Assembly (NCBI RefSeq): GCF_036250755.1 | Contig: NZ_CP109583.1 | Coordinates: forward strand, 4,712,001-4,776,000 | Direction of reading: 5' to 3' | Origin: Streptomyces uncialis | GTDB taxonomy: Bacteria > Actinomycetota > Actinomycetes > Streptomycetales > Streptomycetaceae | DNA: 64,000 nt | Shown here: piece by piece, positions 44,794 through 53,189 of the stretch | Numbering within the stretch: the stretch's first letter is position 1 | Layout: each line of letters opens with the position of its first letter | Translations under genes and position numbers: made by a program | Notes under the pieces: model-generated | Seen by the model: the letters and a program-made list of their open reading frames with translations, nothing else | The model's database searches: none | Told to the model about the DNA's origin: nothing

Positions 44794-45690
44794 TTGAGTA
44801 CTGGCATCAAGGGCATTCGTCGCGCTTCGGCCGTTACCGTGACACTCACGGCGGGCGCGATGCTCGCCGGAGGCGTGACCGCCACCTCGGCCCAGGCCGC
44901 TTCCCCGGCACCGCCGGCCATCACGGCCAAGGGCGGCTATGTGATGAACAACGCGACGGGGCGCACTCTTTACAGCAAGGCCGGGGGCACCAAGCTGTCC
45001 ACGGGCTCCACCACGAAGATCATGACCGCCAAGGTGGTGCTGTCGCAGCGGAATCTGAACCTCGACTCCAAGGTGACGATCCAGAAGGCGTACAGCGACT
45101 ACATCGTGTCGAAGGGCGCCTCGTCGGCAGGGCTGTTCGTCAACGACAAGGTGACGGTCCGTCAGCTGCTGTACGGGCTGATGCTGCCGTCCGGCTGTGA
45201 CGCGGCCTACGCGCTGGCGGACAAGTTCGGCAAGGGTTCGACGCGCGACGCCCGCGTCAAGTCGTTCATCGGCCAGATGAACAGCACCGCGCGGACCCTC
45301 GGTCTGCGCAACACCAAGTTCGACTCGTTCGACGGCATCAGCAACGGAAGCAATTACTCGACGCCGAACGATCTGACCAAGCTCGCGAGCAACACGATGA
45401 AGAACTCCACGTTCCGGACCATCGTGAAGTCGAAGACCACCAAGCAGAAGGTCACCACGCGCAGCGGTGGCTACCGCTACATGAACTGGAAGAACACCAA
45501 CAAGCTGCTCGGGACCTACCCGGGCGCCATCGGCATCAAGACCGGCTCGGGCCCCCAGGCCAAGTACTGCCTGGTCTTCGCCGCGACCCGCGGCGGCAAG
45601 ACGGTGATCGGCACCGTCCTGGCGTCCTCCTCCGAGGCCAACCGCAACGCGGAGGCCAAGAAGCTGATGGACTACGCGTTCAAGCGCTGA
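44794..45690 (+). CDS. D-alanyl-D-alanine carboxypeptidase/transpeptidase, K15 type (S11)
   Basis: A 298-residue secreted penicillin-binding protein. TTG 44794 is chosen: GGAG lies 8 bases upstream and the product then begins with a proper signal peptide (basic start, hydrophobic TVTLTAGAMLAGG, cleavage near AQA-AS). Active-site motifs are S72-T-T-K75, then SGC at 133-135 in place of the usual SxN, and KTG in GIKTGSG. SGC is the hallmark of the Streptomyces K15 DD-transpeptidase. The enzyme trims or cross-links peptidoglycan stem peptides outside the membrane. A bidirectional terminator follows. Confidence 0.93.
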   Translation: MSTGIKGIRRASAVTVTLTAGAMLAGGVTATSAQAASPAPPAITAKGGYVMNNATGRTLYSKAGGTKLSTGSTTKIMTAKVVLSQRNLNLDSKVTIQKAYSDYIVSKGASSAGLFVNDKVTVRQLLYGLMLPSGCDAAYALADKFGKGSTRDARVKSFIGQMNSTARTLGLRNTKFDSFDGISNGSNYSTPNDLTKLASNTMKNSTFRTIVKSKTTKQKVTTRSGGYRYMNWKNTNKLLGTYPGAIGIKTGSGPQAKYCLVFAATRGGKTVIGTVLASSSEANRNAEAKKLMDYAFKR

Positions 45691-45708
45691 CGCGACCGCA
45701 GACGGAAC

Positions 45709-45754
45709 GGGGCCGTGCCCCGGCCGGTTTCACCACCGGCCGGGGAACGGCCCC
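45709..45754. terminator. Bidirectional terminator between DD-peptidase and bkdC
   Basis: An 18-bp stem: outer arms GGGGCCGT/ACGGCCCC and inner arms CCCCGGCCGG/CCGGCCGGGG with one G-A mismatch and loop TTTCACCA. It lies between convergent genes. Confidence 0.88.
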
Positions 45755-45774
45755 TTCTCGTACCGCACCGGGGA

Positions 45775-47283
45775 TCACGCCCAGGCGATGAACCTCTTGG
45801 GCTGTTCCAGAACCGCCGCCAGATCGGCGAGCACCCGGGAGCCCAGCTCGCCGTCGACCAGCCGGTGGTCGAAGGAGAGGGCGAGGGTGGTGACCTGGCG
45901 GGGCTTCACCTTGCCCTTGTGCACCCAGGGCTGGAGCTTGATCGCGCCGACGGCGAGGATCGCGGACTCCCCCGGGTTCAGGATGGGGGTGCCCGTGTCG
46001 ACGCCGAAGACCCCGACATTGGTGATGGTGACCGTGCCCCCCTGCATCGCGGCGGGTGAGGTCTTGCCCTCACGTGCCGTGGCGACCAGTTCGGCCAGGT
46101 CCTTCGCCAGCTGCGGCAAAGACTTCTCGTGCGCGTCCTTGATGTTCGGGACGAGCAGTCCGCGCGGGGTGGCGGCGGCGATGCCCAGGTTCACGTAGTG
46201 CTTGCGCACGATCTCCTGGTTCGCCTCGTCCCACGCCGCGTTGACCTCCGGGTTGCGCTTGATCGCGACCAGCAGCGCACGGGCGATCAGCAGCAGCGGA
46301 TTCACCCGCAGCCCCGCGAGACCGTAGCTGTCGGCGTCCCGCTTGAGCTCCTCCACCAGCTTCATCGTGCGCGTCACGTCGACGGTGACGAACTCGGTGA
46401 CATGCGGGGCGGTGAACGCCGAACCGACCATGGCCTGCGCGGTCGCCTTGCGGACCCCCTTGACCGGGATCCGGGTCTCCCGCGCCCCGGACACGGGCGC
46501 CTGCGGCTGTACGTGCTCCTGGGTCTCCGCCTCGGGCTGGGGCGCCGGTGCCTGCCGGGCCCCGTCCGACGGCTCCGCGGCCGGGGCGGACACGGCACCG
46601 TTCGCGGTCCCGGGTCCGGCCGCCGCGTGGACGTCCTCCCGGGTGACGATCCCGCCGGGACCGCTCGGTGTCACCACCGCGAGATCGACCCCGAGGTCCT
46701 TGGCCAGCTTGCGGACGGGCGGCTTGGCGAGCGGCCGCGCGCCGTTCGCGGCGGGAGCCGGGGCGGGCGCGGGGGCGGGTGCCTCGGCCACCACGGGAGC
46801 GGGCGCCGGTGCCGGGGCCTGCGCCGCCGGGTCCTGCTTGCGCGGCCTGCGGCGGGTCGAGCTCTCGGCCACGCCGTACCCGACCAGCACCGGCGTACGG
46901 CCCTGGGGCGCGGGCTTCTCCCCGGTGGGAGCAGCGGGGGCCTCGGGGGCGGCCGGGGTGGACGCCGGGGCCTCGGGGGCCTCCGGGGCGGGGGCGGCCT
47001 GGGCGAGGGTGCCGCCACCGCCCACGTCCACGGTGATGATCACCTGCCCCACGTCCACGGTGGTGCCCGCGGGGAACCGCAGTTCGGCCACCACCCCGTC
47101 GAACGGGATCGGCAGCTCGACGGCCGCCTTGGCGGTCTCGACCTCGCACACGACCTGTCCGTCGGAGACGGTGTCGCCGACCTTCACGTACCAGGTGAGG
47201 ATCTCGGCCTCGGTCAGGCCCTCGCCCACATCGGGCATCTTGAACTCGCGCACGGAAACGGACGCCTGGGTCATCGTGGTCAC
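45775..47283 (-). CDS. bkdC: Branched-chain 2-oxoacid dehydrogenase E2 (dihydrolipoyl acyltransferase)
   Basis: A 502-residue E2 subunit. Lipoyl domain at about 13-88 with lipoyl-Lys 52 in VETAKAAVE; a long Ala/Pro linker containing VLVGYGVAESSTRRRPRK; peripheral subunit-binding domain (VRKLAKDLGVDLAVVTPSG); catalytic domain ending FDHRLVDG with the His/Asp acyltransferase site. It transfers branched acyl groups (isobutyryl, isovaleryl, 2-methylbutyryl) to CoA, supplying primers for branched fatty acids and polyketide precursors. The start is GTG 47283 just after the bkdB stop; the RBS overlaps that stop. Confidence 0.95.
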   Translation of the reverse strand: MTTMTQASVSVREFKMPDVGEGLTEAEILTWYVKVGDTVSDGQVVCEVETAKAAVELPIPFDGVVAELRFPAGTTVDVGQVIITVDVGGGGTLAQAAPAPEAPEAPASTPAAPEAPAAPTGEKPAPQGRTPVLVGYGVAESSTRRRPRKQDPAAQAPAPAPAPVVAEAPAPAPAPAPAANGARPLAKPPVRKLAKDLGVDLAVVTPSGPGGIVTREDVHAAAGPGTANGAVSAPAAEPSDGARQAPAPQPEAETQEHVQPQAPVSGARETRIPVKGVRKATAQAMVGSAFTAPHVTEFVTVDVTRTMKLVEELKRDADSYGLAGLRVNPLLLIARALLVAIKRNPEVNAAWDEANQEIVRKHYVNLGIAAATPRGLLVPNIKDAHEKSLPQLAKDLAELVATAREGKTSPAAMQGGTVTITNVGVFGVDTGTPILNPGESAILAVGAIKLQPWVHKGKVKPRQVTTLALSFDHRLVDGELGSRVLADLAAVLEQPKRFIAWA

Positions 47284-47294
47284 AGCCCTCCTCC

Positions 47295-48281
47295 TCAGTA
47301 CGCCAGCGAGCGGTCGACGGCGTCGAGCACCCGGTCGAGACCCGGCAGGTACTCCTCCTCCAGCCGCGCCGGGGGATACGGCGCGTGGTAGCCGCCGACC
47401 CGCAGGACGGGGGCCTCCAGGTGGTAGAAGGACCGCTCGGTGATCCGCGCCGCCAGCTCCGCGCCCGAGCCGAGGAAGACCGGCGCCTCATGGACGACGA
47501 CCAGCCGGCGGGTCTTCTCCACGGACGTCTGCACCGTGTCGAAGTCGATCGGGGAGATGGACCGCAGATCGACGACCTCCAGCGAACGGCCCTCCTCCTC
47601 GGCCGCCGCGGCGGCCTCCAGGCAGACCTTCACCATCGGGCCGTACGCGACCAGCGTGAGATCGGTGCCCGTACGGACCACGGACGCCTTGTGCAGCGGG
47701 CCGGGGATCGACTCGGGGTCGACCTCGCTCTTGTCCCAGTAGCGCCGCTTGGGCTCGAAGAAGATGACCGGGTCGTCGCTCTGGATCGCCTGCTGGAGCA
47801 TCCAGTACGCGTCGGAGGAGTTCGACGGGGAGACCACCTTCAGGCCCGCCACATGCGCGAACAGGGCCTCCGGCGACTCCGAGTGGTGCTCGACCGCGCC
47901 GATGCCGCCGCCGTAGGGGATACGGATGACGACCGGCAGCTTGATCTTGCCCAGCGCCCGCGCGTGCATCTTCGCGAGCTGCGTGACGATCTGGTCGTAC
48001 GCCGGGAAGACGAAGCCGTCGAACTGGATCTCCACCACCGGGCGGTACCCGCGCAGCGCGAGACCGATGGCCGTGCCGACGATGCCGGACTCGGCGAGCG
48101 GGGTGTCGATGACCCGCTCCTCCCCGAAGTCCTTCTGGAGTCCGTCGGTCACCCGGAACACCCCGCCGAGCTTGCCCACGTCCTCGCCCATCACCAGGAC
48201 CTTGGGGTCGGTGTCGAGCGCGCGGCGCAGGGATTCGTTGATCGCCTTGGCGATCGGCAGCTTCTTGACGGCCATGGTCAC
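47295..48281 (-). CDS. bkdB: Branched-chain 2-oxoacid dehydrogenase E1 beta subunit
   Basis: A 328-residue transketolase-like E1 beta subunit. Landmarks are VLVMGEDVGKLGGVFRVTDGL, PLAESGIVGTAIGLALRGYRPVVE-type region, and the PYGGGIGAVEHHSES loop. With BkdA it forms the thiamine-diphosphate E1 that decarboxylates valine-, leucine- and isoleucine-derived 2-oxoacids. GTG 48281 overlaps the bkdA stop by 4 bp, so stoichiometric co-translation is likely. Confidence 0.95.
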   Translation of the reverse strand: MTMAVKKLPIAKAINESLRRALDTDPKVLVMGEDVGKLGGVFRVTDGLQKDFGEERVIDTPLAESGIVGTAIGLALRGYRPVVEIQFDGFVFPAYDQIVTQLAKMHARALGKIKLPVVIRIPYGGGIGAVEHHSESPEALFAHVAGLKVVSPSNSSDAYWMLQQAIQSDDPVIFFEPKRRYWDKSEVDPESIPGPLHKASVVRTGTDLTLVAYGPMVKVCLEAAAAAEEEGRSLEVVDLRSISPIDFDTVQTSVEKTRRLVVVHEAPVFLGSGAELAARITERSFYHLEAPVLRVGGYHAPYPPARLEEEYLPGLDRVLDAVDRSLAY

Positions 48282-49438
48282 TTGTCCTCCCCGTCCGCGA
48301 ACGACGCCTGGTAGGCGGCGAACTGCGCGCGCTCCTCGTCGACGAGCGCGTGCCCGTCCGCGTACACGTTGTCGAAGATGGCCAGATGCTCCGGGTCCGG
48401 CATGGCCCGCACCACCTCACGCACCCGCTTGCCGAGTGCCTCGCTCTCGGCCTCCAGCTCCGCGAAGAACGCCTCGTCCGCGTGCGACTGGGCCTCCAGG
48501 TACGCGCGCAGCCGGATGATCGGGTCCTTGGCCTCCCAGGCCGCCCGCTCGTCGTCGTGGCGGTAGCGGGTGGGGTCGTCGGACGTGGTGTGCGCGCCCA
48601 TCCGGTACGTGAACGCCTCGACCAGGGTCGGCCCCTCGCCCCGGCGGGCGCGCTCCAGCGCCCAGCGGGTGACGGCGAGACACGCGAGGACGTCGTTGCC
48701 GTCGACCCGTACACCGGGGAAGCCGTAGCCGCGTGCGCGCTGGTACAGCGGCACCCGGGTCTGCTTCTCGGTCGGCTCGGAGATCGCCCACTGGTTGTTC
48801 TGGCAGAAGAACACCACGGGCGCGTTGTAGACCGCCGAGAAGGTGAACGACTCCGCCACGTCGCCCTGGCTGGAGGCGCCGTCACCGAAGTACGCGATCA
48901 CCGCCGAGTCCGCGCCGTCCTTGGCGATGCCCATGGCGTAGCCGGTGGCGTGCAGGGTCTGCGAGCCGATGACGATCGTGTACAGGTGGAAGTTGTTGGT
49001 GGTGGGGTCCCAGCCGCCGTTGTTGACCCCCCGGAACATCCCGAGGAGCAGTGTGGGGTCGACGCCCCGGGTCCAGGCGACGCCGTGCTCCCGGTACGTG
49101 GGGAACACGTAGTCGTCCGGGCGGGTGGCGCGGCCCGAGCCGATCTGCGCGGCCTCCTGGCCGAGCAGCGAGGCCCACAGGCCCAGCTCGCCCTGGCGCT
49201 GGAGGGAGGTCGCCTCGGCGTCGAAGCGGCGGGTGAGGACCATGTCGCGGTAGAGCCCGCGCAGCTCCTCGGGGGTGATGTCCTCGACGAACGCGGCGTA
49301 CTCGGCGAGCGCCTTGGTCGGCCTGACCCGCTTGCCCTCGGGGGTCAGAAGCTGGACGAGGTCGGGCTGGCCGCCCGGGGTCTTCTTCGCGGCGGCCCGC
49401 TTGCGCGGCCCCCGCGTGACAGTGCTCTCCACGGTCAC
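48278..49438 (-). CDS. bkdA: Branched-chain 2-oxoacid dehydrogenase E1 alpha subunit
   Basis: A 386-residue ThDP-binding subunit. The ThDP motif is YFGDGASSQGD...CQNNQWA; the phosphorylation-loop region YRMGAHTTSDDPTRYR is also present. GTG 49438 follows GGAGGAG by 8 bases; the frame extends further up without a better start. It is first in the bkdA-bkdB-bkdC operon, facing a response-regulator gene across a 317-bp gap with a strong palindrome. Confidence 0.95.
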   Translation of the reverse strand: MTVESTVTRGPRKRAAAKKTPGGQPDLVQLLTPEGKRVRPTKALAEYAAFVEDITPEELRGLYRDMVLTRRFDAEATSLQRQGELGLWASLLGQEAAQIGSGRATRPDDYVFPTYREHGVAWTRGVDPTLLLGMFRGVNNGGWDPTTNNFHLYTIVIGSQTLHATGYAMGIAKDGADSAVIAYFGDGASSQGDVAESFTFSAVYNAPVVFFCQNNQWAISEPTEKQTRVPLYQRARGYGFPGVRVDGNDVLACLAVTRWALERARRGEGPTLVEAFTYRMGAHTTSDDPTRYRHDDERAAWEAKDPIIRLRAYLEAQSHADEAFFAELEAESEALGKRVREVVRAMPDPEHLAIFDNVYADGHALVDEERAQFAAYQASFADGEDK

Positions 49439-49755
49439 GTGCTGCTCCTCCGTCGGTCCGGCCGCCCGGGTTCGCCGGGCGGGCCAGTGCGGTCGCCTGA
49501 CCCCGAGACCCGCGCACGGGGTGGGTGCGTCGGCCGGGAACAGGCGTGACAGGTGCCCCGGCGAGCGCCCTGCACCAAGCACGTTACCCAGTGTCGCGCC
49601 TTGCCGCGAAAACCTCCTGACCTGCAATTTTCCTTGGAACTCCAAGTAAATCGCGCGGGCCGGGAACTCTCGCTGGTCACAGCGTCGGGCAAGTGCCCGC
49701 AGGGGGCCGGAACAGGCGAACGTTATCCCGGGGACCCCGGGCAGCGGAAGAGATC
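49439..49755. other. Divergent promoter region bkdA / response regulator
   Basis: No gene. The central part (about 49600-49660) is less GC-rich than its surroundings and holds the palindrome annotated below, the only obvious regulatory signal. Confidence 0.65.
49629..49650. promoter_or_regulatory. Palindromic operator upstream of bkdA
   Basis: CTTGGA-AC-TCCAAG is a perfect 6+6 palindrome at 49633-49646. After one mismatch on each side the symmetry resumes with TTT at 49629-49631 and AAA at 49648-49650. It lies about 200 bp upstream of bkdA in an AT-richer patch. An Lrp/AsnC- or TetR-type regulator of branched-chain amino acid use would be a sensible binder. Confidence 0.6.
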
Positions 49756-50433
49756 GTGTGTGAGACTGACAGCGTGCGCGAAGAGGGAAAAATTACGGTA
49801 TTTCTTCTCGACGACCATGAGGTCGTCCGCCGCGGTGTCCACGAGATGCTGAGCGGCGAGGACGACATCGAGGTCGTCGGTGAGGCGGGCACCGCGGCGG
49901 AGGCCCTGGCGCGTATCCCGGCGGTCCGTCCGGACGTGGCCGTGCTGGACGTCCGGCTGCCGGACGGCAGCGGTGTCGAGGTGTGCCGGGAGATCCGGTC
50001 GGCCGACGAGTCCGTGAAGTGCCTGATGCTGACGTCGTTCGCGGACGACGAGGCCCTCTTCGACGCGATCATGGCGGGTGCCTCGGGCTATGTCCTCAAG
50101 GCGATCCGCGGCAACGAACTGCTGTCGGCGGTGCGTGAGGTCGCCGCCGGGAAGTCCCTGCTCGACCCGGTCGCCACGGGGCGGGTGCTGGAGCGGCTGC
50201 GGGACGGCGGCCGGGACAAGGGCGACGCGAAGCTGGCGTCGCTGACCGAGCAGGAGCGCAAGATCCTCGATCTGATCGGGGAGGGGCTGACCAACCGGGT
50301 GATCGGTGAGCGGCTGCACCTCGCCGAGAAGACCATCAAGAACTATGTGTCCAGCCTGCTGTCCAAGCTCGGGATGGAGCGGCGCAGCCAGGCGGCGGCG
50401 TACGTGGCACGCATCCAGGCCCGCCGGGACTGA
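49756..50433 (+). CDS. NarL/FixJ-type (LuxR-HTH) response regulator
   Basis: A 225-residue two-domain response regulator. Receiver domain with the acidic pair DD in FLLDDHEVV, phospho-Asp in DVAVLDVRLPDG and Lys in GYVLKAI; LuxR-type HTH in SLTEQERKILDLIGEGLTNRVIGERL at about 155-215. It resembles DevR/DosR-like regulators. No sensor kinase gene adjoins it. GTG 49756 is preceded by GGAAGAG. Divergent from bkdA. Confidence 0.9.
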   Translation: MCETDSVREEGKITVFLLDDHEVVRRGVHEMLSGEDDIEVVGEAGTAAEALARIPAVRPDVAVLDVRLPDGSGVEVCREIRSADESVKCLMLTSFADDEALFDAIMAGASGYVLKAIRGNELLSAVREVAAGKSLLDPVATGRVLERLRDGGRDKGDAKLASLTEQERKILDLIGEGLTNRVIGERLHLAEKTIKNYVSSLLSKLGMERRSQAAAYVARIQARRD

Positions 50434-50529
50434 CCCCCGCCCGGTACTTCCGTCACGGGGGTTTCGCGGGGGTTCGGGACCTTCGGCCCGGGGGGTGCGG
50501 GCCGGGGTTCCCTGTCGCGGTGGCGGCGG

Positions 50530-50994
50530 ATGGCCGACATTGACCGTATGCCCCTGCCCACGCCCAGCTCCGCGTCGCCGGACCCCGCGGGCGACACCGC
50601 CCGCGCCTACGCCCTGCTGGCCGGGACCGGTCACGGGCGGGTGGCCACGAGCATGCGCGCGCTCCCGTTCCTCGCCACCGCGCGCCACATCCTGGCCGAC
50701 GGCCGGCTGCTGCTGCGGATGCACCGGGGCACCGGCTATCACCAGGCGTGCGTCGGCAGTGTCGTCGCGTACGGCGCGGACAACCTCGGCGGGCGGGACG
50801 CGGCCGGGGGCGAGTGGTCCGTGCAGCTCGTCGGGGTGTGCGAGGCCGTGCGGCCGAGCGACGGGGAGCTGCTGCTGTTCGGTCCGGTCCCGGGGCGGAT
50901 GGACGGGGAGCCGTACGACCCGGTGTATCTGCGGATCGAGCCCCAGTTCATCACCGTGCACACCGCGGACCCGGCGCCGCCCGCAGGGGACTGA
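50530..50994 (+). CDS. Pyridoxamine 5'-phosphate oxidase-like FMN-binding protein
   Basis: A 154-residue split-barrel protein. Core features GRVATSMRALPFLATARHIL, then LLLRMHRGTGYHQACVG and WSVQLVGVCEAV match small flavin-binding PNPOx-like proteins found in large numbers in actinomycetes. GGTGGCGG precedes ATG 50530; ATG 50548 is an alternative. Substrate unknown. Confidence 0.82.
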   Translation: MADIDRMPLPTPSSASPDPAGDTARAYALLAGTGHGRVATSMRALPFLATARHILADGRLLLRMHRGTGYHQACVGSVVAYGADNLGGRDAAGGEWSVQLVGVCEAVRPSDGELLLFGPVPGRMDGEPYDPVYLRIEPQFITVHTADPAPPAGD

Positions 50995-50999
50995 CCGGG

Positions 51000-51137
51000 C
51001 CCGCCGGCCGCGACGGGATCAGGCGGTGGTGCCGGGACCGGAGGGTGCTTCCGAGGCCGGACGGTGGTTCCCAGGCCGGAGGGTGTGCCGGGACCGGACG
51101 GTGGTTCCCGGGCGGGAGGGTGGTGCTGGTGCCGGGA
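51000..51137. repeat. Imperfect direct repeats between convergent genes
   Basis: Degenerate copies of GCCGGGACCGGAGGGTG and GTGGTTCCCAGGCCGGA fill the gap between the PNPOx-like gene and the kinase gene. No hairpin as clear as other terminators. Confidence 0.55.
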
Positions 51138-52862
51138 TCAGGGGGTGGTGCCGCCGTCGCCGCCCGGGTCGCCCGCACCGCCGTTGCCGCTGCCGGCCGC
51201 GCCGCCCTCACTGCCCGCGGCGCCGCCCTCGCTTCCGGCCGAGCCGCCCTCGCTGCCACCCGGGGACTCCCCCGTGCCGGGGGACTCGCCGGTGCCGGGG
51301 GACTCCCCGGTGTCGCCGCCGTCCGTCTCGCCGCCGGTGGTGGGCGCGCCGGTCGGTTCCCCGGTGGTGTCGTCCCCGCTCGGGGTGGGCGACGTACCGG
51401 TCGTCGGCTGACCGCCGCCCGGCTGCTGGGAGTAGGACGAACGGCCGCTGCCGGGCTGCTGCTGCTTCGGCGGGGTCCAGGTGTCGTCGTCGCCGCCGTC
51501 GTCGTCGCCGCCGGTGCCCGGACCGGTGTCCTGGCTGGGCGTCGACTCCTTGGACTCCTTGGCGGAGGGGCTCGGCTTGTCCGACTTGGTCACCGAGGGC
51601 GGCTTGTTGGTGTCCGGTTCCTTGGTCTTGCCCGACAGCTGGCTGACGGCCACCGCGATACCCACGGCGATGGCGACGACCGCGAGGGCGGCCAGCAGCC
51701 ACATCTTGTTGCGGCCGCGGCCCGGACCGCCGGAGCCGTGGTCGTCGTACCCGCCGTAGCCGCCGCCCGCGCCCTGCGGCATCTGCTGGGGGATCTGCGA
51801 GGTGCCCGAGTCGGGGTGCGGCAGCGCGGTGGTCCCCGCGACGCCCATCCCCATGCCCATCCCCATCGCGGGGGTGTGACCGCCCTCGTGGGTGTCGACC
51901 GGCCCGGTGTTCCAGGTACCGGTGTGGCTGCCCTGCTCGTACAGCATCTGGATGCCGTACTGGATCAGGCCGCGCATCTCCTCGGCGGTCTGGAAGCGGT
52001 CGTCGGGGTCCTTCGCCAGCGCCCGCATGACCAGGCCGTCCAGCTCCGGCGGCACCCCGTCGGAGACCTCGGAGGGCGGGACCGGGATGTCCTGGACGTG
52101 CTGGTAGACCACCGACAGCGGGGTCTCGCCGGTGAAGGGCGGACGCAGGGCGAGGAGTTCGTAGAGCAGACAGCCCGTGGCGTACAGGTCGGAGCGGTGG
52201 TCGACGGCCTTGCCGAGCGCCTGCTCCGGGGAGAGGTACTGCGGGGTACCCATGACCATGCCGGTCTGGGTCATGGTCGACTGCGCGCCGTGCAGGGCGC
52301 GCGCGATGCCGAAGTCCATGACCTTCACGGCGCCGTTGTGCGTGATGATGACGTTCGCGGGCTTGATGTCCCGGTGCACGATGCCGTGCTCGTGGGAGTA
52401 GGCGAGCGCCTCCAGCACCCCGGAGACGATGATCAGCGCCTGTTCCGGCCCGGGGGCCTCGGCGTTGATCAGCAGATCGCGGATCGTGCGGCCCTCGACG
52501 ATCTCCATGACGATGTAGGGGACCACCTGGCGGCCCACCTGGTCCTCGCCGGAGTCGTACACGGCCACGACGGCGTGGTGGTTGAGCCCGGCGACCGACT
52601 GTGCCTCACGGGTGAAGCGGGCCTTGGACACCGGGTCCTCGGCGAGGTCCGAGCGCAGCAGCTTCACGGCGACGGTCCGGCCGAGCCGGACGTCCTCGGC
52701 GGCGAACACCTCGGCCATCCCGCCCCGGCCGAGCCGGTGCGTCAGCCGGTAGCGGCCGTCCCCGACCAGTCCGCCGTTGCCCCACAGCTCCGGCGCGTCA
52801 GACATACCGCCACCACCGGCCTCGGGGTCGGACGGGCCCTGGGCGCGCTGCGTCTGTGCCAT
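51138..52862 (-). CDS. Membrane Ser/Thr protein kinase without PASTA domains
   Basis: A 574-residue Hanks-type kinase. N-lobe LGRGGMAEVFAAED and AVKLL, catalytic loop VHRDIKPANV, DFG in VMDFGIA, activation loop MTQTGMVMGTPQYLSPEQA. The kinase domain ends near residue 300; a Met/Gly-rich juxtamembrane region and one transmembrane helix (MWLLAALAVVAIAVGIAVAVS, about 390) follow. The outside part is disordered, made of Ser/Thr/Gly/Pro runs with GESPGT and GSEGGAA repeats, so it lacks the usual PASTA sensor. Divergent from a PASTA kinase. Confidence 0.93.
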   Translation of the reverse strand: MAQTQRAQGPSDPEAGGGGMSDAPELWGNGGLVGDGRYRLTHRLGRGGMAEVFAAEDVRLGRTVAVKLLRSDLAEDPVSKARFTREAQSVAGLNHHAVVAVYDSGEDQVGRQVVPYIVMEIVEGRTIRDLLINAEAPGPEQALIIVSGVLEALAYSHEHGIVHRDIKPANVIITHNGAVKVMDFGIARALHGAQSTMTQTGMVMGTPQYLSPEQALGKAVDHRSDLYATGCLLYELLALRPPFTGETPLSVVYQHVQDIPVPPSEVSDGVPPELDGLVMRALAKDPDDRFQTAEEMRGLIQYGIQMLYEQGSHTGTWNTGPVDTHEGGHTPAMGMGMGMGVAGTTALPHPDSGTSQIPQQMPQGAGGGYGGYDDHGSGGPGRGRNKMWLLAALAVVAIAVGIAVAVSQLSGKTKEPDTNKPPSVTKSDKPSPSAKESKESTPSQDTGPGTGGDDDGGDDDTWTPPKQQQPGSGRSSYSQQPGGGQPTTGTSPTPSGDDTTGEPTGAPTTGGETDGGDTGESPGTGESPGTGESPGGSEGGSAGSEGGAAGSEGGAAGSGNGGAGDPGGDGGTTP

Positions 52863-53189
52863 CAGTCCTCGCCGTCGTTTCTGCCCGCGTGCGCGCGGTG
52901 GTTGTCACGGTCTCCGTCGGCCCACGCTACAGCCTTCCCCGGCCCCTCCGTTCCGAGATGGACCGGCCATCGAACCCTTAACGTGCGCTTCGGGGCAAAT
53001 CCTGTGTACGTCGTACAGAGACGCTGTAACGCTTCCGCGACGCTTCACCCGCTCAGGGTCACGGAACGGGTCCCCCAACTTGACGTGTCGGTACCCTCCG
53101 GCAGACTTGGCCGGTAATAGCGCAATCGATCACCGAACGCGGAAGCCGGGCGGGCACTGAGCCACCCGGGCCGATGGGGGACGCAAGTC
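52863..53189. promoter_or_regulatory. Divergent promoter region of the two kinase genes
   Basis: No gene. TGTAC-GTC-GTACA at 53005-53017 is a perfect palindrome in the middle, and ACGCTGTAACGCTTC nearby contains a short direct repeat of ACGCT. A shared operator for both kinases is possible. Confidence 0.5.
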
